NCBI GenBank assembly: GCA_963277665.1
Contig: OY728119.1
Coordinates: forward strand, 317,088,206-317,152,205
Direction: 5' to 3'
Source: Viscum album
Lineage: Eukaryota > Streptophyta > Magnoliopsida > Santalales > Viscaceae
Length of the DNA: 64,000 nt
This document shows, one piece after another, positions 37,115 to 47,400 of the stretch. The notes below the pieces were generated by a model. The model did no database searches. It was not told the origin of the DNA and was given only the letters and a program-made list of their open reading frames with translations. Both the position numbers and the translations under genes were made by a program. Numbering within the stretch: the stretch's first letter is position 1; each line of letters opens with the position of its first letter.

Positions 37115-38667
37115 GTTGAACATCAATCTTTTCTTTGATATCTTAAACCCAAAAATATTAATGATGCTATTAATTATGAGTTTTGGGTGATCCCTATGCA
37201 AGTAAAATTAAACCAATTTAAATAAACAAATTCTGGGAACTAGTTGAAAGACCTACAGACACCTTGACCATAGGCACTAAATGGGTTTTTATAAACAAAG
37301 ATGATGAGTCTCGAAATATAGTTAGAGAAAAACCTAGGTTAGTTGCACAAGGATATAGTCAAGAAGAAGGAATAGACCATGAGGTGACCTTTGCACCTGT
37401 AGATAGGTTAGATGCCATTAGGATACTACTTACTTATACAACTCATCTGAATTTCAAACTTTATCAAATGGATATCAATTGTGCTTTTCTAAATGGGTAT
37501 ATAGTTCAGGGTGTATTTATTGAACAACCCCCTGGCTTTATAAATCCCCACTTTTTGAATCACGTTTTTAAACTTTCTAAAGCTTTATATGGTCTAAATA
37601 AATCTCCAAGAGCTTGGTATAATAGACTTAGCTCCTTTCTTATTTCAAAAGGTTTTACTAAAGGAATAGAAGATCCTACTTTGTTTATTAAGAGGATTTC
37701 TAGAGATGTTTGGATAGAAGAAATTTATGTAGATGATATAATTTTTGGATCTTCTAAAAATTCTTTACGTACTGATTCTTCTAAAATAATGAAAAATGAA
37801 TTTGAAATGAGTCTAATGGGATAACTTAAATTTTTCCTTGGATTTCAAAATTTTCAAAATAAAGATTTTATTAATTTAAATCAAAGTAAATATACTAAAG
37901 ACCTTTTAAAACATTTTGGTTTGGATGGAGGTAAAGGCAGTGATACGCCTTTGAGTACCACTTGTAAGTTGGATGCTGATGAAGCTGGAGAATCAGTGGA
38001 TCAAACCAACTATAGAGGCATGATAGGGAGTCTGCTCTACCTTCATTCTAGAAGAAATTATATTACTTTCAGTGTATACATGTGTGCTCTCTTTCAAGAT
38101 AATCCCAAATAATCTCATTTAAATGCTATTAAAAGGATTTTCAAATATCTCAAATATTCCCCCAACATAGGGATATTTTATCCAAGAGGACAACCGTTTG
38201 ATGTAATAAGCTATTTAGATGCTGACATTTCTGGTTGTAATCTAGATAGAAAAAGAACCTCTGGGACATGTCACATGTTAGGCAAGTCACTAGTATCATG
38301 GTGCTGTAAAAAGAAAAATTTTGTTGCAGTATCTACTGCTGAGGCAGAATACATTACTGCTAGTAGTTATTGTGTACAAATTTTGTGGATGAAACACACT
38401 TTACTAGACTATGGATATCAATTCAAACATGTCTCCATTAACTGTGACAACACAAGTGCTATTAACATTTCTAAAAATCTAATATCTCATTCTAGAACAA
38501 AGCATATTGATGTAATACATCACTTTTTGAGAGATCATTATAAAAAAGGTGATACAACAATTGAGTTTATTGGAAGTGAACATCAGATTGATGATATATT
38601 CACTAAACCCTTAAATTATGAGAGAATGAATTACATCAGACATGAACTAGGAATGATATCTTTGTAA
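37115..38667 (+). pseudogene. Reverse transcriptase and RNase H of the copia pol (two stops)
   Basis: The best-preserved part of the element: one frame from about 37264 to the TAA at 38665, broken only by stops at 37822 (GMSLMG-stop-LKFFLG type position) and 38110. The RT shows TKWVFINKDDE, RLVAQGYSQEEGIDHEVTFAP, the first catalytic Asp in YQMDINCAFLNG, ALYGLNKSPRAWY, the catalytic YVDDIIFGS near 37727, FGLDGGKGSDTPLS and YRGMIGSLLYL. RNase H has Asp in ISYLDADISG, Glu in STAEAEYITAS, Asp in INCDNTSAI, then HIDVIHHFLRDH and DIFTKPLN. Upstream (37115-37260) a short segment KPKNINDAINYEFW precedes RT in another frame. The pol stop codon lies in the first unit of the minisatellite. Confidence 0.9.
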
Positions 38668-39262
38668 AACTGATCATTGTAAAATCGATCTTTGTAAAAC
38701 CGATATTTCTAGAACCGATCTTTGTAAGACCGATCTTTGTAAAACAGATCGTTGTAAAACCGATCTATGTAAAAACGAACATTGTAAAACCAATCTTTGT
38801 AAAACTGATCCTTGTAAAACCGATCTTTTTAAAACCGATCTTTGTAAAACTGATCATTGTAAAACCAATATTTGAAAAACCAATCCTTGTAAAACTGATC
38901 TTTGTAAAACTGATCTTTGTAAAAACGATCTTTTGTAAAAATGATCTTTGTAAAACCAATCATTTAAAAACTTATCATTGTAAAACCAATCTTTGTAAAA
39001 CCGGTCTTTGTAAAACCGATCTTTGTAAAACCGATCATTGTAAAACTGATCTTTATAAAACAGATCTTTGTAAAAATGATCTTCGTAAAACTGATCTTTT
39101 TAAAACCGATCTTTGCAAAACTGATCTTTGTAAAACTGATCTTTGTAAAACCGATCTTTCTAAAACCGATCTTTATAAAACCATTCTTTATAAACCAGAT
39201 TTTTCAGAAACCAATTTTTATGAAACTGGTTGTTGTGAAACCGATGTTCTTGGAACTGATTT
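38656..39262. repeat. 15-bp minisatellite starting at the pol stop codon
   Basis: About 40 units of GATCTTTGTAAAACC with single-base variants. Because 15 bp is five codons, chance frames on both strands read as five-residue repeats (K-P-I-F-V on +, F-T-K-I-x on the other strand); these are not genes. The first unit contains the last codons and TAA of pol, so the array grew from the pol 3' end. Confidence 0.95.
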
Positions 39263-39509
39263 TATGACACTGATACAATTAAGGGTTGTTTTGTAAATAC
39301 AATCTACCTTAAGTGAAATGACGTTGTTTTATTTATTTCGACTTACTGAGTTTAAATTTTATGTTTTCTAATTCACAATCCCTAAATGATATATTATGTC
39401 CAATCCATCCCGACCTTTCGCCTTCCTCATAGTCATAAAGACTCCTACATTTAGTCACTCTCTCTCTCGACTCTCGACCTCTTGACATAGTTAGAATCTG
39501 TAACTTCGC

Positions 39510-40668
39510 CATGGAAAGGACTAAGCGTGCAATGGAAGATCCACGACAATATCTTCCTGCTAAGCAATAGAAGGGTGAAACCCGTGGGTCTGGGAAACCA
39601 ATTTTAGAAAGTCAGGTTGTTACAACTGAAAAGGAATGAGTGGCTTTTGCCAAGAAAATATTTTCAGCTAGAGGTACCGAAATCAAAAGGATTGATCAGT
39701 TGGTTTAGCAACAATGAAAGACCCTATTATCCTCAACTTGTTCATGAATTCTATCAAAATTTAAGTATATCACTGGATGAAGCTGAGGCAAAAAAGATGA
39801 AGTATATAGTAAAGGGAAAGTAAGTGGTTTTTTCTTCGAAGGAATGGGTTGAATGCTTAAAGGTACCTCATGAAGGTGTTTATGCTAACTATCCTGGTAA
39901 TATTATACCTTCATCAAATTTGTTTTCATATGAAGATGCTCTGAAGGAGCTTAATAGAAATGAAGAATCCAGGAGAACTGTTTCAAATGAATTTGAAAGA
40001 GAAGTGATATTTCTTTTTAAGTTCATTTAGCATCAAATTTTCCCTAGGAAGGGAGATTTCTCTGTGGTGAAATATCATGATGTCTTCTTGATATTTTTGT
40101 TGAAACATGGAATAAAGGTGAATTTGTGCAGATATCTTATGGTACATATTTTTTATTTGATTAATCCATCTAATAAGGCAACCTACTTATATTATTCGAG
40201 AATTATTTCTACCATGTTGAAGAAATTAGACTGTGTAGAAGATGGAGGTGAAATGATAACTGCCTGTAGTGGTTTTTATCTTCAAAAAGACATTTGTAAA
40301 CGGATAAGGATATTATGAAACCCATGGAAGAGATGTTGGGTAGGATATGAAGAAAGATTTTATGAGGAATTCAATCTGGTTGACCATCCTTCTAGACCAA
40401 AGTACCAATTTGATCCTGGTCTCAAACCTGGATAAGTTCCTGTTTATTCTGATGAAGAAGTTGACGCTGATGTGCCTAGGGAAGAAGGATCTCCTTTTTA
40501 TGATAGGATTGATCCTGATATCACTGAAAGTCCAAATAATATGACTTATAGACCTACTATTCCACCTATGGAACTTCCTTCAAGAGAAACTATTCTAGGT
40601 GATGAAGGAGAGGAAGAAACCGAAGTGACTGGAGTTGAAGGTTATGTTAGAAAATCAGATGAGGAATC

Positions 40669-40744
<76 letters not shown>

Positions 40745-42490
40745 AATGGTGATGATGGAGGAAGTGTTGAGCATGTGAGTGACTCTCTAAAAATAGGATA
40801 ATAAGTGGTTGAAAGATCCAGTGAGGAATCTGTTCATGGAGATGGTGATGAAATAGAGCCTACTAATGAACAGGCTGATGATCATAGAGATGCTGGACAT
40901 GAGGATAGACCACTCTATCCCATTTCATAAAATCAAGATATAATTTAGGAATTGAATGATATAAAGGCTACTATCCAGGAAGAAGAAGATGTAGTTCCCC
41001 TACCTCAAATTGAAGAAGTACCTGGTGAAGCTGAAGAAGTTGGAGCTCAGGAAGAACCTGATGTTCGGTTGGTTTCTGTCCCCAGACAAGGTATTATGGC
41101 CCAAGACCAATATGAAGAAATTGGTAATATTGATGTTATTCCTGAGCCTCAGGGAAGAAGGGTAATAATTGATACCATTGATCCAAGAGATTGGACTTGT
41201 CCTAGAGATTGGAATAGTAATCCAGGATATATTCTTTTTAGTTTAGAATATGCCGCAGATGAGGAAATGGTTCCTCATCCTTCTATTCCTCAAATCCATG
41301 CTGACCAGGAGCCTGGTGTTCTTGTTCCAACAATTGCATCTCCTGCAGTAGACCTAGTTTCTCAGTCAGTTCCTAGTGACTATATCACTAAGGTTGATTC
41401 ATAAATGTTTAAGAATGACATATGTGAGTCTGTGCTAGCTTTATTGGGATCCAGAAATGAATCATCCACCTCAATAAGTATCTTGGATACTGAAGCAGCA
41501 AAAACTTCAAGAATTGTGATTCAAGAAATTCAACTAAATCTTATTACTACAGCAGAAACTATTATCAGACACATCACTTTTCTGAGAGAAGAACTAAGAA
41601 AGATGATCAGTGAGCTAAATTCTTTAACCTATGACTTCAAGACCTCCTTTAGTGGTGTTTTGTAAGTTCTCAGGAACTTTGTAACCCATCTACTCAGTGA
41701 ATATTTGAAAATTTTGAAAGAAGATCTTGGAAAAATGTTGATTGGCCCATCTAGTTCCAAGAGTGGAAGAAGTGTTGTTGCTGATTTAGAGTCTCTCAAG
41801 ACTATGATGAGAGAGAAGATTCAAAAACTCCATATTGTTTCATATAAGGAAACCCTTGAAAATGTACATCAGAATACAGATCTTGTGTAAAATATGGTCA
41901 TACAATTCACAAATGAAGACTCTGTAGCTTAAAAGGAAATTTGGTAAAAAGTTGATAAGTATTTCTCTAAGATATATATGAAGCATGGCCGCATCAATAG
42001 TTTCAAGTTTCTGGAAAAAAAATTTCAAATTCCACTGGTCACATAAGATTTCAAAAAGCAAGTTCTTCAGTTGAAAGAGTTTACACCTCTACTGAGTAAG
42101 TTTATGGATAATAAGTATGACTTTGAGAAGTCAATGAAATATGTATTAGAAGTCACCAATGACTTCATCAAACTTCTAAAACCCTATCTACATGTTCAGG
42201 ATGAGGCTATTGTGGTCCCTCCAGCTGCTTCCGTTGGTATTGCCTCTAGGCCTCCTGCTCCAATGACTGTCTCTCAAGCTCTTACTCAGATTTGACCAAT
42301 CATTACTGAGCTGTCTCCAAGTCATGTGCTGTCAGAAAGAAGGCATACCCTTTCTGCTACTATTTCCACAGGACTTGCTCTTCCTGGTGTTGTAATAAGA
42401 TCAGCTCCATCCTCAGCCACTACCAAACCTTCTCCTTCTCCTTTAGATCCTTCAGACAAAGGGAAATCTTCTCTGTATCCACACACTTAG
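39510..42490 (+). pseudogene. Third ORF of the copia element (env-like / plant transposon-type protein)
   Basis: A long reading frame after pol. ATG 39510 starts in one frame (MERTKRAMEDPRQYLP); from about 39617 to 42490 nearly all open pieces share a single other frame, broken by about ten stops (for example 39821, 40028, 40316, 40799, 41402, 41663, 41888, 42293). The N-terminal third (PQLVHEFYQNLSIS, then KGK-stop-VVFSSKEWVECLKVP, then FPRKGDFSVVKYHDVFLIFL, KVNLCRYLMVHIFYLIN and ATYLYYSRIISTMLKKLD) resembles the conserved domain of retrotransposon-borne plant transposon proteins, often labelled env-like in SIRE elements. The middle is acidic, with a run of about 25 Asp; the C-terminal third is helical and Leu/Lys/Glu-rich, possibly coiled coil. 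I saw no convincing signal peptide or membrane anchor, so an envelope role is not supported here. About 990 codons in all. Confidence 0.75.
40670..40738 (+). repeat. (GAT)n microsatellite coding poly-aspartate
   Basis: More than 20 GAT triplets inside the third ORF, in frame as Asp, then GAC-GAT-AAT variants. A triplet repeat keeps frame when its length changes, which suits a coding origin. Confidence 0.95.
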
Positions 42491-42805
42491 TAGTGATGAA
42501 TTGTTTCTTTTTTATAGGGATTTTCCCTTTTTTTGTTCATCTTGTACTCTTATAATTTTGAATGACAACTCTTGTTGTATCTTTGTTTTATCTTTTTTTC
42601 CTTTCTATTTTTCTCTTTCTATTAATCCCAAAAGGGGGAGAAATTCAAGATATCATATGAGAAAGGTGGATAAAGTAATGATGATGAGAAAACAAGGGTG
42701 TAATATACTCTCATTAATCCATCTAGTGAGGGGGGATTTGTTTTAAATAAATTCTCAACCATGTTTATTCTATATATTTGCACTATGCCATAATTTGTGA
42801 TAATC
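42491..42805 (+). other. 3' untranslated region of the copia element
   Basis: T-rich stretch after the third ORF. It contains an inner purine block AAAAGGGGGAGAAA near 42630 that resembles the true polypurine tract and may be a second priming site. No coding seen. Confidence 0.6.
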
Positions 42806-42819
42806 AAAATGGGGGAGAT
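42806..42819 (+). other. Polypurine tract of the copia element
   Basis: CAAAATGGGGGAGA block directly before the right LTR TGTTGGAACC. Confidence 0.85.
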
Positions 42820-43084
42820 TGTTGGAACCTTCATGATAATGTATTTTTCATAATCACAAATAATGCCACTATATAGATTCATATCTTTCATGCCAATTTT
42901 AATATTTCTATGTGAATCCATTTTGTCATACAGCAACATATACTTTAATAAGTCAATTACTTATAAGTCATGAATAATTATGTCTACAAGTGAATTTTTA
43001 CATATACTTTTATTAACAATTCATCTTGTAATGGTATGTACAAGACATATTCATCACAATATTTCTTGGATTCCCTAAGACCAA

Positions 43085-43265
43085 AGTATGACACACTGAA
43101 ACAAAAGTTGACACATCGAAACCGAATTTGACACGCATAAACCGAAGTCGACACATCGAAATCGAAGCTGACACACTAAAACCGAAGATGACACAATGAA
43201 ACTAAAGATGAAACACTGAAAATGAAGTTGACACACCGAAGATGACACACCGAAGATGACAGACC
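43085..43265. repeat. 20-bp tandem repeat in the copia 3' LTR
   Basis: Same GACACACCGAAACCGAAGAT family as in the left LTR, more diverged (TCGAAATCGAAGCTG, CTAAAACCGAAGATG). Confidence 0.88.
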
Positions 43266-43476
43266 GAATTTATAAACCGGAGAAAAAAGACCAAAGATTA
43301 CTCATCGATTGATATAAATAACTGTTTTCATTTTATTTATTAAAATTTATTTCTAACGGTCTTATGTAGACAAATTAATGTTTCTGAAATTATTTAATTT
43401 TGTTTGTTGGACAATCCATAGACAAGTACAAGGTACATGCACACGCGAAGATCCTTATGCATACAGAATCGTGGAG

Positions 43477-43484
43477 TATAAAAG
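43477..43484 (+). promoter_or_regulatory. TATA box of the copia 3' LTR
   Basis: TATAAAAG followed by GACCTCATC, the same as in the left LTR. Confidence 0.7.
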
Positions 43485-44466
43485 GACCTCATCTTTTACG
43501 TCAAAGAGACGACGATGATAGTAGCATTACACACTGATACACAGTCTGTGCCAATACAAAAATATAAGAACTAATCACTTGATATTACAAGAAGACTATG
43601 ACAAGCTATCTTCACCACAAAGGCTCAATATACATTGAGACAGCAATGAGATGAACCTTTTCACTCCCTGAAGCTGGAGTATAAAAACTTTGATACTGTA
43701 TTTTAAAGATAACTTCGAGCAGAAGACTTAAATACCATATTCTCAACATTCATTGAGTCTATAGCTTTAGTTAAAAACACACAGAGAATTCTTAACTCTA
43801 TTATCATTCTTAACACTATTGTGTTTTATATATATTCTATTTGAGCAGTGGGAATATTTATTTGTATAACACACACTATCTCATGAGCATAACCGGAGGA
43901 TATTAAACTATCATCATACTCAATATCTTATTTCTTTTGTTTCCCATGAATAATTGTGGTAGAGGTTAAGTGTGACCTGGAAAGCCAAGTATGCTGTTGT
44001 AAACCCCGATCTAGGGTGTGGATCAAAAGTTTATTTATGTAAACATCTTAGTGGAAGGTGATCACCAAGTGGATAGGATTAGGTCTCAACATGAGACTGA
44101 ACCTCTTGTTTACATTATTGTGCTAATCTTCAATTACTCTGTTTTGTTTTATCCACTGCTTTTATTTTCTAAAACTTAAAACTATTTTTTCTTACACTTT
44201 GATAGTTTGTTTTGGTTAGTGTTTGTATTTTTTTAATTCATTAAACTCATTTCAAAAGTTTAATTAGTGTTCTATACTGATTTATCTGAGGTCTAATCAC
44301 CCTTTGAGAAACTTTTTGACCAATGGAACATTTAAATTCCTACTACCTAATTTAACTAGGAAATTTTTTAAAATTGGGGAATTTTAATAGAAATATTTTA
44401 AACAGAAATTTTTAATTGGAACTCAATTCACCCCCCCCCCCTCTTGAGTTTCCACTCTGACCAACA

Positions 44467-47400
44467 TTCATGAATCCAAATCATTTTTAATTAGAGATAC
44501 CCTCAAAACTATGGGAAATTAAAATAAATATAAAGAAAAATACCCCATTAAGGCTGAGAAAAGGCAAGATTATACGAAAATAAGAGTGGATAAAATTATA
44601 TATTAAATCCATAAATACATAGAGGAGTGCCAAGGAGAGGAAAAAAATAACTATTTCTAGAATATAGAACTGCAAAAAATTAAGAAAAAATTGTGGAAAT
44701 GGTTGGGGATAAAAACGTAGAGCCTAAGTAAATTTATGATAAAAAATATCATCGATCATTAATAAAATAAAAATATATATTTGAGTAAGAATAACTTGAT
44801 TTCTTGGTGAGGAATATTAAAAATCTATAAAATGAAATTATGAGGTGAAAAAAGGTGTTAATCAGGTTTATATATCCCATGAACTACTACTCTAATCCTT
44901 CGGGTTGTCCACTACTTAGTTCCCTCCTCCACAAAGCACAAAACCTATTTCACTACATAAGAGTAGAGGTGTCCTAAATTAGATTAAAATTCAAACATGG
45001 ATCAATCCATATTGGGTAACATTGTACCATTATCTCGTTAACAAATTAATATTTAAGGTCTACCTTAATGATCTTAATACAATAACATCTTGGAGGAAAC
45101 TAGAGTTTTGTATTGCTTTCTAGAATTATAGTTTCATTTTTCCTAGGAATTAGTATATTGTTTTAGGAATACAATAGAGTTTAGTTACAATTCCAATATT
45201 ACTTTATGAATCATTGGAAATATACCAAAAATTTTATTTATATATTATTAATTTATAGGTAAATTATGATAAGGATTATATAAGAAGTTAAAAATGATGA
45301 AACATCATTTGTTTTGAGTAATATTTCAATATTTTAGTGTATTTTCTGTTCTCTCATTTGTTTTGGATAATTTTGGTCATTTTGAATGAAAATTATCACT
45401 CCCCACATAGATCACATTCTATAATTTTAAATTGGGATAAAAAAGTAACTTATGAATATCTTAATACCTTGTTTTAAAAAAAATTAAATTAATTAAATTA
45501 GTAAATTTTTTGATGAATTAGTAATGATAATAATTAGGGATTATATTTAATGAATCATTATTTTTGGGAAATAACTGACTTTTATTGATGAAATACTTGT
45601 TATATATGAAATGAATTGATTTTCATGAAATAATGTGTATTATTTTACTATTATTATAATTTCCATTCATTATTTTGTAAACTATATATTTCCCATTGTT
45701 TAGAGGGTTCTAGACCAATTTACCTATGTTCATTCTTATACCCTTTCAAAATATTTCCTCGAGGAATGTTTTCCCTACTAGAAATTTATTTGGTATTTTC
45801 TGAAACCAACGATTAAAGAATGGCACATTTAAAATTATTAATAAATTGTTTTAAGAAATTATATACATGAAATCGGCCTTTAAATGTATATATTTATTTT
45901 TAACTTATAGAAGCCATTAATTATTTTTTATGGAAGATATAATTTACAAAATAATTTTTTCCTTCTAATACTACTCTTTTTGTTATTCATTGTATTAAAT
46001 TGTTTATGTGGGGGGGGGGGCTCCCATAATGAAGTGGGATGTTATGTGTTATGGAAAATATGTCAGGGTATTTCATTGGTTGTTGGGATATGTTCATTAT
46101 TTATATATAATTGCGCCACATTATTTACCCATCTTAAAAAATATAAAAAATTAGAAGATGTGGTAGTGTTTTTTTCTGAGTTCCATAGTTGATCCTTAAT
46201 AGAGAATGCTATAGAATTAAATGTGTAACATACTTTGAGAAATCTTCTCTAGTTTCTAGAATATGCATTATATATAGGAGTACATATCATAATGTTTATA
46301 TTTTTAATAGGTCAAAATTTAGAATTATGTTCTAAAACATTTATTTCCATCATTGGATATTCTAAAGTATAAAGTGATAGAAATTTATGTTTATTTCATA
46401 AAAAATAAATACCATTAATGAATGGTAAATAAGGATACTCATGTATTGTAGATTTTCTAATAAGGTAGTAAATGGATATGGTGGTAAGATTTCATGGGTT
46501 ACCAAGGACCACCATATATGATTAGGGTCATTGATTTACCTCATGATTTTTTTAGTCATCCTAAAAATTCTATTGGAATCTAGTAAAACCGTAGAAATGT
46601 CATCCAATATTAGATATATTATTAGAAAGACAATACTATCCTGATGTTGGATGATATAATACAAGCATGAGTCTTAGGTTTGATTGGATCATGTGTAGTT
46701 CTTCTTTCCAATGTTAAATTTAACTAAAAAAATAACTACCACTCATTCATTTGAATGGATACATTAGAGAAATTATATATGTGTATTTACTAATCTTTTT
46801 TATATTTTAATGAGTTAAGAGAGTTAATTTTCCATGGATTAGATGTGGTTGATATCACTATAATGATTATTTCAATTATTTACAAATAAAAGAAGGTGAA
46901 AAATGTCCATTATTGGTCTTATATGGATTATAGGATAAGAAAAATAGAGATTTAGGTAAGATGTTTTATGATCTATTGGGTTTACCCTCATCATGTATAA
47001 TGGAAGATAATCCAAGGGAATAATTTTTATACCCAATTTTATTTCCTTTAGAGGTGTTGGATCATGTTGGTGAGGTAGTAGATCAGTTTCCTCTTTCTAT
47101 AAATCTTGAAAAAATAAATTATGTATTTCATGTGTTATTTATTTATTTTTATCCTTATGATTAATCTTGTGTCATTGATTAGGTAGAGTAAGATTTTATG
47201 GATGATGAGATATTCATGGAGTGGCCAATTGAAATTTAAGACTGTTAAGTGAAGGTGATGTGTGGGTGTGTTATTCTATTGGTATATGTTTTATAGAGGC
47301 ATGATGGATTGGATGAGAGTACCCAAGAACATTACATATGGACTAATTATAAATACCCCAAGATATTTTTATCCTTCTTTGTTTGGGTTATTTAGCTCTT

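Larger units (their letters stand above)
32080..44466 (+). mobile_element. Complete SIRE/Maximus-type Ty1/copia retrotransposon, coding-dead
   Basis: About 12.4 kb: LTR of roughly 1.63 kb, PBS for initiator tRNA-Met, gag with a decayed zinc knuckle, protease, integrase, reverse transcriptase and RNase H (integrase before RT, hence Ty1/copia), a 15-bp minisatellite, an extra ORF region of about 2.9 kb, polypurine tract, and right LTR. The large size and a third ORF between pol and the 3' LTR are typical of the SIRE/Maximus lineage. Numerous stops, frameshifts and lost catalytic residues make it inactive. Both LTRs keep recognisable promoters and internal repeats. Confidence 0.88.
42820..44466 (+). 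repeat. 3' LTR of the copia element
   Basis: TGTTGGAACC to ACCAACA, 1647 bp, colinear with the left LTR: shared AATGTATTTTT-CATAATCAC start, 20-bp repeat array, TATA box, poly-C (44431-44441). An extra TATTATCATTCTTAACAC piece near 43800 is absent from the left copy. Confidence 0.9.

Noticed and set aside
38765..39267. Hydrophobic repeat proteins on both strands (KPIFV-type)
   Set aside because: Direct translation of the 15-bp minisatellite; no start context and no family.
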